From assembly GCA_000436075.1 (NCBI GenBank), contig FR884605.1, positions 5,086-12,922 on the forward strand: DNA of 7,837 nt, in the 5' to 3' direction. The notes beneath the pieces are model-generated. The model did no database searches and was not told where the DNA came from. It was given only the letters and a program-made list of their open reading frames with translations. Position numbers and translations under genes: made by a program. This DNA comes from Eggerthella sp. CAG:209. Lineage in GTDB: Bacteria; Actinomycetota; Coriobacteriia; Coriobacteriales; Eggerthellaceae. Shown here one piece after another: positions 1 to 5,232 of the stretch; the stretch's first letter is position 1; the number at the start of each line of letters is the position of its first letter.

Positions 1-237
1 GCGACAGTGTCGCATAGGTGTCGTTTAGGGGCGATATTGCGTCGCGGTGCCGTCGCTTGTCGCGAACGGTAGCGCCCTTAATTGACCAAAATAGACCAAA
101 GAATTTTGGCTAATCGACCGTTTTCGCCCGAATAGACCAAAAAATAGGCTGTTTTTTTGGTCTATTCGGGGGCTGTTTGCTCAAAACCGCCTGCAAAACC
201 GAATTTAAGGTCCGCGACACCTATGCGACACTGTCGC
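1..237. repeat. 23-bp perfect inverted repeat (arms 1-23 and 215-237)
   Basis: The first 23 bases of the window are the exact reverse complement of 215-237, enclosing about 190 bp. Each arm contains one copy of a 13-bp palindrome (1-13 and 225-237), so part of the match reflects repeated binding sites, but the additional ten bases (ATAGGTGTCG and its complement) are also conserved. The match ends at base 24/214 on the inner side; on the outer side it reaches the window edge and could extend further. It could be a pair of operators in opposite orientation that support looping, the ends of a small element, or the base of a long stem in RNA. The sequence does not decide between these. Confidence 0.75.
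127..170. repeat. 18-bp perfect hairpin with 8-nt loop
   Basis: Bases 127-144 are the exact reverse complement of 153-170 and flank an 8-base loop at 145-152. The stem contains one GACCAAA and its inverted copy TTTGGTC; two further direct GACCAAA copies lie at 84-90 and 94-100, ten bases apart. The T-rich part is next to the loop and the stem ends in G/C with no T tract after it on either strand, so it does not look like an intrinsic terminator. A dyad-symmetric protein binding site is more likely; in RNA it would be a very stable stem. Confidence 0.75.
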
Positions 238-259
238 CTAACTGTCGCGACACTGTCGT
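225..259. promoter_or_regulatory. Tandem 13-bp palindromic operators overlapping the promoter
   Basis: GCGACACTGTCGC lies at 225-237 and GCGACACTGTCGT at 247-259; their centres are 22 bp apart, two helical turns. A related copy, GCGACAGTGTCGC, is at 1-13. Between the pair, GTCGCGAC (244-251) is itself palindromic, so half-sites recur every 11 bp. The second palindrome ends one base before the TATAAT at 261, so a bound protein would cover the spacer and block RNA polymerase. This arrangement fits autorepression by the HTH-containing product of the next gene; that link is inferred from position only. Confidence 0.6.
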
Positions 260-260
260 T

Positions 261-266
261 TATAAT
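261..266 (+). promoter_or_regulatory. Promoter -10 box for the AlbA_2 gene
   Basis: TATAAT is a perfect consensus -10, about 50 bases before the GTG start and immediately downstream of the palindrome at 247-259. The position where a -35 box should lie (about 237-243) does not match TTGACA well, which is common for promoters that depend on or are controlled by a bound regulator. The transcript would start near 272-274, giving a leader of about 45 nt. Confidence 0.6.
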
Positions 267-303
267 GTCGGCGTGGGTAATAGGCGGAACTAGCCCTCCT
301 ATC

Positions 304-311
304 GAAAGGGG
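304..311 (+). promoter_or_regulatory. Ribosome binding site deciding the GTG 319 start
   Basis: GAAAGGGG lies seven bases before GTG 319. It is the only good ribosome binding site in front of this gene and lies downstream of the TATAAT at 261. A start at the far upstream TTG (157) would lie before the promoter and would translate the operator repeats, so GTG 319 is preferred. Confidence 0.75.
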
Positions 312-318
312 TATTGCT

Positions 319-1704
319 GTGACTCCCGAAGAATTAAAGTCTCATGTTTCTTCCGGCGAAGGGCTGACGTGTGAATTCAAGCGCTGCGGAGACACTCCCG
401 GTAACGATACGTTTGAAACGATTTGCTCTTTCGCGAATAGGCAAGGCGGCAATATTTTCCTCGGAGTTGAGGACGATGGCTCGGTTTGCGGCGTAAACGA
501 GAAATGCGCGCTTGGCATAGAGCAAAACTTGGTTAAAAGGCTGAATGATTCAAATTGTTTTAAGCCGTCTCCTTTCGTGGAAATAGAGAGGGTTCGTTTC
601 GAAGGGGCCCTTGTGATAAGGGTCTGGGTTCCAGCGGGGCCTGCTGTATACAGTTGGAAAGGTGTTATATACGACCGCGTTTCGGATAGCGATATCAAGG
701 TGCGCGGCGATGATCAGATCGCCTTGATGTATCTACGCAAGCAGAACTTGTATTCAGAGCGCAGAGTGTACAAATATGTGGAAATGGAAGACCTGCGTCC
801 CGATCTGATTGATCGACTGCGCAAGATGGCCACAGCAAAGACGGCTGGTCATCCTTGGGCTTCCTTGGATGATGCCTCCTTGTTAAGAAGTGCGAAGCTA
901 TACGCCAAGGACCGAAATACCGGAGAAGAAGGTCTTACCTTAGCGGCGGTACTACTGGTCGGTTCCGATGACGTAATTAGCGATATATGCCCTGCCTACA
1001 AGACGGATGCGATATTCAGAAAAGAGAGCACCGACAGGTACGATGATCGCGTTACGGTAAAGACGAACCTGGTCGAATCGTACGATATTTTGCTATCGTT
1101 CGCGAAAAAGCACTTGCCCGACAGGTTCGTCCTGGAGGGGACACAGCGAGTAAGCGCGCGAGATGTTATCGCTCGTGAGCTGATAGCGAATCTTCTGATT
1201 CATAGGGAGTTTCTTAACCCATTCCCCGCGAAGCTGGTCATCGATGAGGAGGGTATTAAAACAGAAAACGCCAGTCGAACTTTTTATGAGGGGAGATTGG
1301 CTTTATCGGACTTCAATCCCGTACCGAAAAACCCCACGATTGCTTCGGTGTTTTCGCAAATTGGCCTTGCCGAGGAGCTGGGCAGCGGGTTGAGGAATCT
1401 GGAAAAATACTCAAGGTTGTATAGTGGAAAAGTTCCTATTCTGGAGGATGGTGATGTTTTTCATGCCTATGTGCCTGTGGAATACGGGGCGGAGACAAGG
1501 GGTGCTGATTCCGCTAGGGTTTTGGCTCTTTCTATCGTTGAGCGCGACGGGTATGTGGCATCTGCGAGTTTGGCTGCTGCTGCAGGCGTAACTTCGAGAA
1601 CCGCACAGCGCTACATCAAGAAACTTGTTGAGGATGGGACGCTTGCGCCGAGCGAGAACATGAAGCATGGGTATGTAGACGGGAAGGTGGCTTTGAAGGG
1701 GTAG
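319..1704 (+). CDS. AlbA_2 (Schlafen-type) / HATPase_c_4 / winged-HTH regulator
   Basis: 461 residues from GTG 319. Residues about 6-120 match the AlbA_2 domain (formerly divergent AAA-4): EFKR at 19-22, then the typical ICSFANRQGGNIFLGVEDDG stretch at 35-54. Residues about 265-385 match the RecG-like HATPase_c_4 module: RELIANLLIHRE (286-297), then the glycine-rich GLAEELGSGL (349-358). The last 60 residues (about 398-455) form a winged helix-turn-helix, with LAAAAGVTSRTAQRYIKKL reading as the helix-turn-helix. This is the COG2865-type architecture, usually annotated as predicted transcriptional regulator or ATP-binding protein; related Schlafen-like domains occur in phage defence. It is cytoplasmic, with no TM segments. 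The 2TM-NUDIX gene follows after 32 bp and is probably cotranscribed. Phased palindromes at the promoter suggest autoregulation. The domain assignment is strong; the biological role is inferred. Confidence 0.88.
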   Translation: MTPEELKSHVSSGEGLTCEFKRCGDTPGNDTFETICSFANRQGGNIFLGVEDDGSVCGVNEKCALGIEQNLVKRLNDSNCFKPSPFVEIERVRFEGALVIRVWVPAGPAVYSWKGVIYDRVSDSDIKVRGDDQIALMYLRKQNLYSERRVYKYVEMEDLRPDLIDRLRKMATAKTAGHPWASLDDASLLRSAKLYAKDRNTGEEGLTLAAVLLVGSDDVISDICPAYKTDAIFRKESTDRYDDRVTVKTNLVESYDILLSFAKKHLPDRFVLEGTQRVSARDVIARELIANLLIHREFLNPFPAKLVIDEEGIKTENASRTFYEGRLALSDFNPVPKNPTIASVFSQIGLAEELGSGLRNLEKYSRLYSGKVPILEDGDVFHAYVPVEYGAETRGADSARVLALSIVERDGYVASASLAAAAGVTSRTAQRYIKKLVEDGTLAPSENMKHGYVDGKVALKG

Positions 1705-1724
1705 CGGCTGCCTACGACGATAAC

Positions 1725-1730
1725 GGAGAG
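1725..1730 (+). promoter_or_regulatory. Ribosome binding site deciding the TTG 1737 start
   Basis: GGAGAG sits six bases before TTG 1737. No ATG or GTG lies in frame between the end of the previous gene and this point, and the reading frame stays open upstream inside that gene, so the start rests on this site. Confidence 0.55.
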
Positions 1731-1736
1731 ATTGTC

Positions 1737-2456
1737 TTGATACTTCATATTGATGAAGCGGACCTAGATAGGTGTCTGCTAGGGCACAAAGAGACGATAG
1801 GTGGCCCACCTGTTCGAGGGGCGATTGCAGATACCGTAGCTGGAGTTTTCTACATCGCTACGGCAGTCGCTTCTGGTTTTTCGGGCCTTCCGTTGAACAT
1901 TTTAGTTACTATCGGATTACTGTTTACGTTTTACGGAATTCGGAATGCATGGCATTGGCACAATAGGAAATGTTCAGACCGTCAATTGTTTGAGGAAATT
2001 AAAGATATGAATAGGACGGAAATCAGAAGCTCTCTGGTTGCAGTGAAAGGCTGCGATCAGGTCAGCAATCGTTTTCTGCTCTATTACGACAATGGATGGT
2101 CTTGCGATTTTCTCCCAAATCGAAAAACCGTTGATCCTGGAGACAGCGAGATAGGCTTTTTAAAGAAATATATTTCTGAAGAATTCGGTATCTCTAAATC
2201 CGATCTGAAGCTAACATTTGTTACCGAAAAAGACTCGGAAAAACAGTGTGTAGAGCACGATAACGAGTTCCGTTACTATCACTATCGGTTGTATAGCGCA
2301 ACGTTGAATAAGCTGCCAGATGGCTGGCGAGAGAGATCGTTTGTTGCCCCTAACGGATGTAAATGTCGTTGGTTAACAGTGGAAGAAATGCTCTCTGATC
2401 CTAGAATCAGAGAGATTAACTATGATGTCGTTTCCGCTATAAGAGACTACATATAG
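1737..2456 (+). CDS. Two-TM protein with degenerate NUDIX-like domain (putative membrane effector)
   Basis: 239 residues from TTG 1737, ending in a tandem TAG-TGA stop. Two hydrophobic helices at about 30-50 and 51-73, joined by a very short turn, would anchor it in the membrane. Residues about 97-239 read as a NUDIX fold: a first strand FLLYYDNGW (113-121), DFLPNRKT (124-131), KYISEEFGI (144-152) and a C-terminal CRWLTVEEMLSDPRI (210-224) with NYDVVSAI after it. Compared with the Nudix box GX5EX7REUXEEXGU, the EExGU end is kept but the RE pair and upstream Gly/Glu spacing are not, so hydrolysis is doubtful. The pattern is closest to my memory of the SMODS-associated NUDIX family, predicted effectors of nucleotide-signalling (CBASS-like) systems with TM helices. 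No cyclic-nucleotide synthase lies in the window. Codon use is AT-richer than in the downstream genes. Family call moderate; effector role inferred. Confidence 0.68.
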   Translation: MILHIDEADLDRCLLGHKETIGGPPVRGAIADTVAGVFYIATAVASGFSGLPLNILVTIGLLFTFYGIRNAWHWHNRKCSDRQLFEEIKDMNRTEIRSSLVAVKGCDQVSNRFLLYYDNGWSCDFLPNRKTVDPGDSEIGFLKKYISEEFGISKSDLKLTFVTEKDSEKQCVEHDNEFRYYHYRLYSATLNKLPDGWRERSFVAPNGCKCRWLTVEEMLSDPRIREINYDVVSAIRDYI

Positions 2457-2476
2457 TGAGCTTTCCGGCAAAACCG

Positions 2477-2511
2477 GGAAAACGGGACCAGTCCCTATAT
2501 TCCCATTTTCC
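2477..2511. terminator. Imperfect inverted repeat after the NUDIX gene (possible terminator)
   Basis: GGAAAA-C-GGGA (2477-2487) pairs with TCCC-A-TTTTCC (2501-2511) with one C/A mismatch and a 13-base loop; the 12-bp dyad GGGACCAGTCCC lies at 2484-2495. It is 20 bases after the stop codon, where a terminator is expected, but no T tract follows. It could be a bidirectional weak terminator or an unrelated small dyad. Confidence 0.3.
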
Positions 2512-2552
2512 GCAAAAACCGTGCAGGCTGGCAAGCGTACACCAATACCCTT

Positions 2553-2558
2553 TACAAT
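2553..2558 (+). promoter_or_regulatory. Promoter -10 box for the ABC export operon
   Basis: TACAAT differs from TATAAT at one base. A weak -35 candidate, CTGGCA at 2528-2533, leaves a long spacer of 19 bases. Transcription would start near 2565, giving a leader of about 80 nt that contains a GC hairpin (GCGCTG at 2582-2587 with CAGCGC at 2605-2610, or GGGCGC at 2587-2592 with GCGCCC at 2607-2612; the two are mutually exclusive). AAGGAA at 2633-2638 is the ribosome binding site of the permease. Confidence 0.45.
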
Positions 2559-2646
2559 GAAACATCGTGATTATTTAGGTCGCGCTGGGCGCCAACTACA
2601 AAGGCAGCGCCCCTGCGCAACCACTAAACGATAAGGAACTGCATTA

Positions 2647-3429
2647 ATGCCAAATATGCTCTCAAGCGCTAATGCCAGAAGGAATTGGTTCACCATAACG
2701 TCCCTTGTATCCAGGGACTTCAAGCTGAAGTACCGCCGCAGCGCCCTGGGCGTTCTGTGGTCGGTTCTGAACCCTTTGCTCATGATGATCGTGCTTTCCG
2801 TTGTGTTCAGCACGTTCTTCAAGTTCAGCATTGAAAACTACCCGCTGTACGTAATCCTGGGCAACGTTATGTTTGCCCTTATGGCCGATTCCACTTCAGG
2901 TGCCATGAACTCCATCATCGAATCTTCTTCTCTTATCAAGAAGATCCGCATCGAAAAGCTTATCTTCCCGTTGGAAAAAGTGCTGTTTCAGCTGGTGAAC
3001 TTCTGCATTTCGCTCATCGCGGTAGCCGCGGTAATGATCTTCTTCCAGGTTATGCCGCACGTTAGCCTGTTTGCCCTGCCGCTGCTGCTCCTGTACGTGG
3101 TGCTGTTCAGCGCGGGCGTGGGCATGGCGCTTTCCGCCCTTTCGGTGTTCTTTCGCGACGTGTGCCACCTGTGGGGTGTCGTTATCACCGCATGGACGTA
3201 CGCCACGCCGCTGTTCTACCCCGTAGAAATCTTGCCTGATTGGGCGGCGCCGCTTATGCAGTACAACCCTATGTATCACTACGTAACTTACTTCCGCGAC
3301 CTTATCCTGAGCGGCACGGTGCCCGGCTTGCAGGAAAACCTGCTGTGCCTGGGCATGGCGGTGGCTGCATTCGCTATCGGTCTGCTCATTTTCAAGAAGA
3401 CCGAAAAGAAGTTCATTCTCTACGTTTAA
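2647..3429 (+). CDS. ABC-2 type polysaccharide/teichoic acid export permease (Wzm/TagG-like)
   Basis: 260 residues, the usual length of this family. It is an integral membrane protein with about six TM segments (near 36-58, 65-82, 112-134, 141-165, 174-193 and 230-249). Family hallmarks are the N-terminal cytoplasmic stretch RDFKLKYRRSALGVLWSVLNP (23-43), the middle FFRD at 168-171 followed by the helix ending TPLFYPVEILP (187-197), and NPMYHYVTYFRDLIL (207-221). The start ATG is preceded by AAGGAA at 8 bases. Together with the ATPase encoded 9 bp downstream it would flip an undecaprenyl-diphosphate-linked glycan or teichoic acid-type polymer across the membrane. The exact polymer cannot be told from the sequence. 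Codon use is GC-richer than in the two genes before it. Confidence 0.92.
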   Translation: MPNMLSSANARRNWFTITSLVSRDFKLKYRRSALGVLWSVLNPLLMMIVLSVVFSTFFKFSIENYPLYVILGNVMFALMADSTSGAMNSIIESSSLIKKIRIEKLIFPLEKVLFQLVNFCISLIAVAAVMIFFQVMPHVSLFALPLLLLYVVLFSAGVGMALSALSVFFRDVCHLWGVVITAWTYATPLFYPVEILPDWAAPLMQYNPMYHYVTYFRDLILSGTVPGLQENLLCLGMAVAAFAIGLLIFKKTEKKFILYV

Positions 3430-3438
3430 GGAACAACC

Positions 3439-5232
3439 ATGCCCGAAAACGTGAATACCAGCGTTCTGGAAATCGAATCTGAGCTCGCCGACGATTCATC
3501 GAAGAAAACCGTGATCAAGGTGGACCATGTGTCCATGGTCTTCAACATGGCAAGCGAGCAGCTGAACAGCATCAAGGAATACGCGATTGCCGCTTTGAAG
3601 CGCGAGCTGCGCTTCAAGGAATTCCGCGCACTCGACGACGTTTCCTTCGAAGTGAAGCAGGGCGACGTGTTCGGTATTCTGGGCACGAACGGTTCCGGCA
3701 AATCCACCATTCTGAAGATCATCGCCGGCGTGCTGGAGCCCAGTAAAGGGTCGTGCACGGTTAATGGCAACATCGCTCCGCTCATCGAGCTTGGTGCGGG
3801 CTTTGACATGGAACTTACCGCGCGCGAAAACATCTACCTGAACGGTGCGCTTTTGGGTTACTCGAAGCAGTTCATTGAGGAAAACTTCGACGACATCGTT
3901 GAATTTGCCGAGGTGGAAAAGTTCCTGGACATGCCCATGAAGAACTACTCTTCCGGCATGGTGGCGCGCATCGCCTTTGCAATTGCTACGGTTATCGTGC
4001 CCGAGATTCTGATCGTTGACGAAGTGCTTTCCGTGGGCGACTTCATGTTTCAGAAGAAGTGCGAAGACCGTATCACGAAGCTCATCAAAGAGCACGGAGT
4101 GACGGTGCTTATCGTTTCGCACAACAACGACCAGATCGAGCGCTTGTGTAACAAGGCGGTATGGATCGAAAAGGGCCATCTGCGTATGGCGGGCACGTCA
4201 AAGGAAGTGTGCCAGACGTATCGTGTGCTGGGCGGTCATGTGGGTAGCAAGGAATCGGAACAGATCGTGTTCGAAACCCTGCAGGACCTGAAGAAGCCCG
4301 ACATGAGCGGCATCGAATCTATCGAAGCAGACACACGTTATGGCATTGCGGCTAAGCTTTCGAGCCGTTGCTACCCCGATGGCGCAAAGGCTGCAATCCT
4401 TGCATCGGGCGAGCACGAAATGGTGCCGCTGATTGCGAATGGCCTTGCGGGGGCATTGGATGCGCCGATCCTCCTTACGCAGAACGAAAGCGTGCCCGAT
4501 ATTACGGCACAGGAGCTGAACAGGCTCAATCCCCAGACGGTGTACGTGCTGAATGGAGGTACGCTGGATGTGGATGCGATAACCAAGGAAGCAACTTCTT
4601 CCGTCCCTTCCGCTTCGGTAGAAGTGCTGGAAGGCGAAAACGTTTGCAGCCTTTCGTGGTCGATTTTTCAGTACGGCGAAGAAAAGGGCCTATGGGGTTC
4701 CGACGTTGCCCTTACCTACGATGGCTGTTTGGGCGATTTGGTGTCGCTTTCGCCCTACCTATTTTCTAACAAGTGCCCTGTTCTGGTCAAAGAGGCTTCC
4801 TCCGAGATTCCGGAATGGATGCTTGATGCCGCGCTTTCTGCCAAGGAAGTTTTAGTGGTAGGTGGTTATAAATCTTTCACCGAAGAGGCTTTGGAACCAA
4901 TCGCGAAGAGCGCTGGGCAAGTTACCCGCTTTGTTGGCGAGGGCCCCTACGATGCGAATGAGAAAATCGACAATTGGATAAGCCAACATGCCAAGGCTGA
5001 GCGCTTGCTGGTTGTTTCTATCTGGTATCCCCAGGATGCCGTTGCTGTTGCAGCATACGCTTCGAAAAACAGGGGCCTGATTGTTCTGGAAGACCCACAA
5101 AACCTCGACAGCGTTGCCCATGGAATCAACTATCTGAAAAAGCAAAGTGGCAAACTTGAATTCATCGGGGACAAATCTCGCTTCAACGATTTAGACAAGA
5201 GCCTTTTAGCAAAAGCATTGAAGTGCGATTAG
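3439..5232 (+). CDS. Polysaccharide-export ABC ATPase (Wzt/TagH-like) with C-terminal CWB2 repeats
   Basis: 597 residues; ATG 3439, with AAGGAA (3428-3433) overlapping the permease stop, so the two are translationally close. Residues about 25-265 form the nucleotide-binding domain: Walker A GTNGSGKST (82-90), signature YSSGMVARIAFA (170-181), Walker B ILIVDEV (190-196), D-loop SVGD (198-201) and H-loop SH (227-228). The NIAPLIELGAGFDMELTARENIYL segment (111-134, shown here as positions rather than a motif) is typical of Wzt/TagH exporters. Residues about 297-597 are an added C-terminal region that reads as three CWB2-like units (near 299-385, 395-490 and 496-597): RYGIAAKLSSR, AAILASGEH, LAGALDAPILLTQ and a VYVLNGG strand in the first, VLVVGGYKSF in the second, the third more degenerate. 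There is no signal peptide or TM segment, so this tail should be cytoplasmic, which is unusual for CWB2. By analogy with the glycan-binding C-terminal domain of some Wzt proteins it may recognise the polymer to be exported. Stop codon overlaps the convergent licD-family gene. Confidence 0.9.
   Translation: MPENVNTSVLEIESELADDSSKKTVIKVDHVSMVFNMASEQLNSIKEYAIAALKRELRFKEFRALDDVSFEVKQGDVFGILGTNGSGKSTILKIIAGVLEPSKGSCTVNGNIAPLIELGAGFDMELTARENIYLNGALLGYSKQFIEENFDDIVEFAEVEKFLDMPMKNYSSGMVARIAFAIATVIVPEILIVDEVLSVGDFMFQKKCEDRITKLIKEHGVTVLIVSHNNDQIERLCNKAVWIEKGHLRMAGTSKEVCQTYRVLGGHVGSKESEQIVFETLQDLKKPDMSGIESIEADTRYGIAAKLSSRCYPDGAKAAILASGEHEMVPLIANGLAGALDAPILLTQNESVPDITAQELNRLNPQTVYVLNGGTLDVDAITKEATSSVPSASVEVLEGENVCSLSWSIFQYGEEKGLWGSDVALTYDGCLGDLVSLSPYLFSNKCPVLVKEASSEIPEWMLDAALSAKEVLVVGGYKSFTEEALEPIAKSAGQVTRFVGEGPYDANEKIDNWISQHAKAERLLVVSIWYPQDAVAVAAYASKNRGLIVLEDPQNLDSVAHGINYLKKQSGKLEFIGDKSRFNDLDKSLLAKALKCD

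Larger units (their letters stand above)
1..318. promoter_or_regulatory. Repeat-rich regulatory region upstream of the AlbA_2 regulator gene
   Basis: This 318-bp stretch has no credible gene; the reading frame of the downstream gene stays open back to a TTG at 157, but that part is made of repeats. Two repeat families are visible. The first is GCGAC and its complement GTCGC/T: forward copies start at 9, 20, 41, 52 and 59, then at 233, 244 and 255; reverse copies start at 1, 214, 225 and 247. Many intervals are 11 or about 21-22 bp. The second is GACCAAA, at 84, 94 and 135, with an inverted copy at 156-162. Helical phasing and closeness to a promoter suggest multi-subunit protein binding. Inference: operator for the HTH protein encoded just downstream. 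A structured RNA is an alternative. The region may continue upstream of the window. Confidence 0.6.

Noticed and set aside
127..170. Intrinsic terminator of a gene upstream of the window
   Set aside because: The stem is long, but no T tract follows the outer end on either strand; the T and A runs lie next to the loop.
1..237. Insertion sequence or MITE bounded by the 23-bp inverted repeat
   Set aside because: No transposase and no visible target-site duplication (the left outer flank is outside the window); the arms contain the same operator palindrome found again at 247-259.
1..260. CRISPR array
   Set aside because: The repeats are 5-13 bp motifs in both orientations at helical spacing, without 25-40-bp repeats or unique spacers, and no cas gene is present.
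157..318. Extension of the AlbA_2 gene upstream to a TTG at 157
   Set aside because: The extension has no ribosome binding site, would translate the operator repeats, and starts upstream of the TATAAT at 261. GTG 319 has a strong site and begins right at the AlbA_2 domain.
1..318. Retron non-coding RNA with the 2TM-NUDIX protein as effector
   Set aside because: The inverted arms are suggestive, but there is no reverse transcriptase in the window and the repeats are better explained as operators.
3496..4179. Long open frame antisense to the ATPase gene
   Set aside because: It mirrors the ABC ATPase coding sequence, has no recognisable domain, and codon-position bias favours the plus-strand gene. 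Other antisense frames at 342-698, 2896-3279, 3426-3833 and 6796-7152 were rejected for the same reason.
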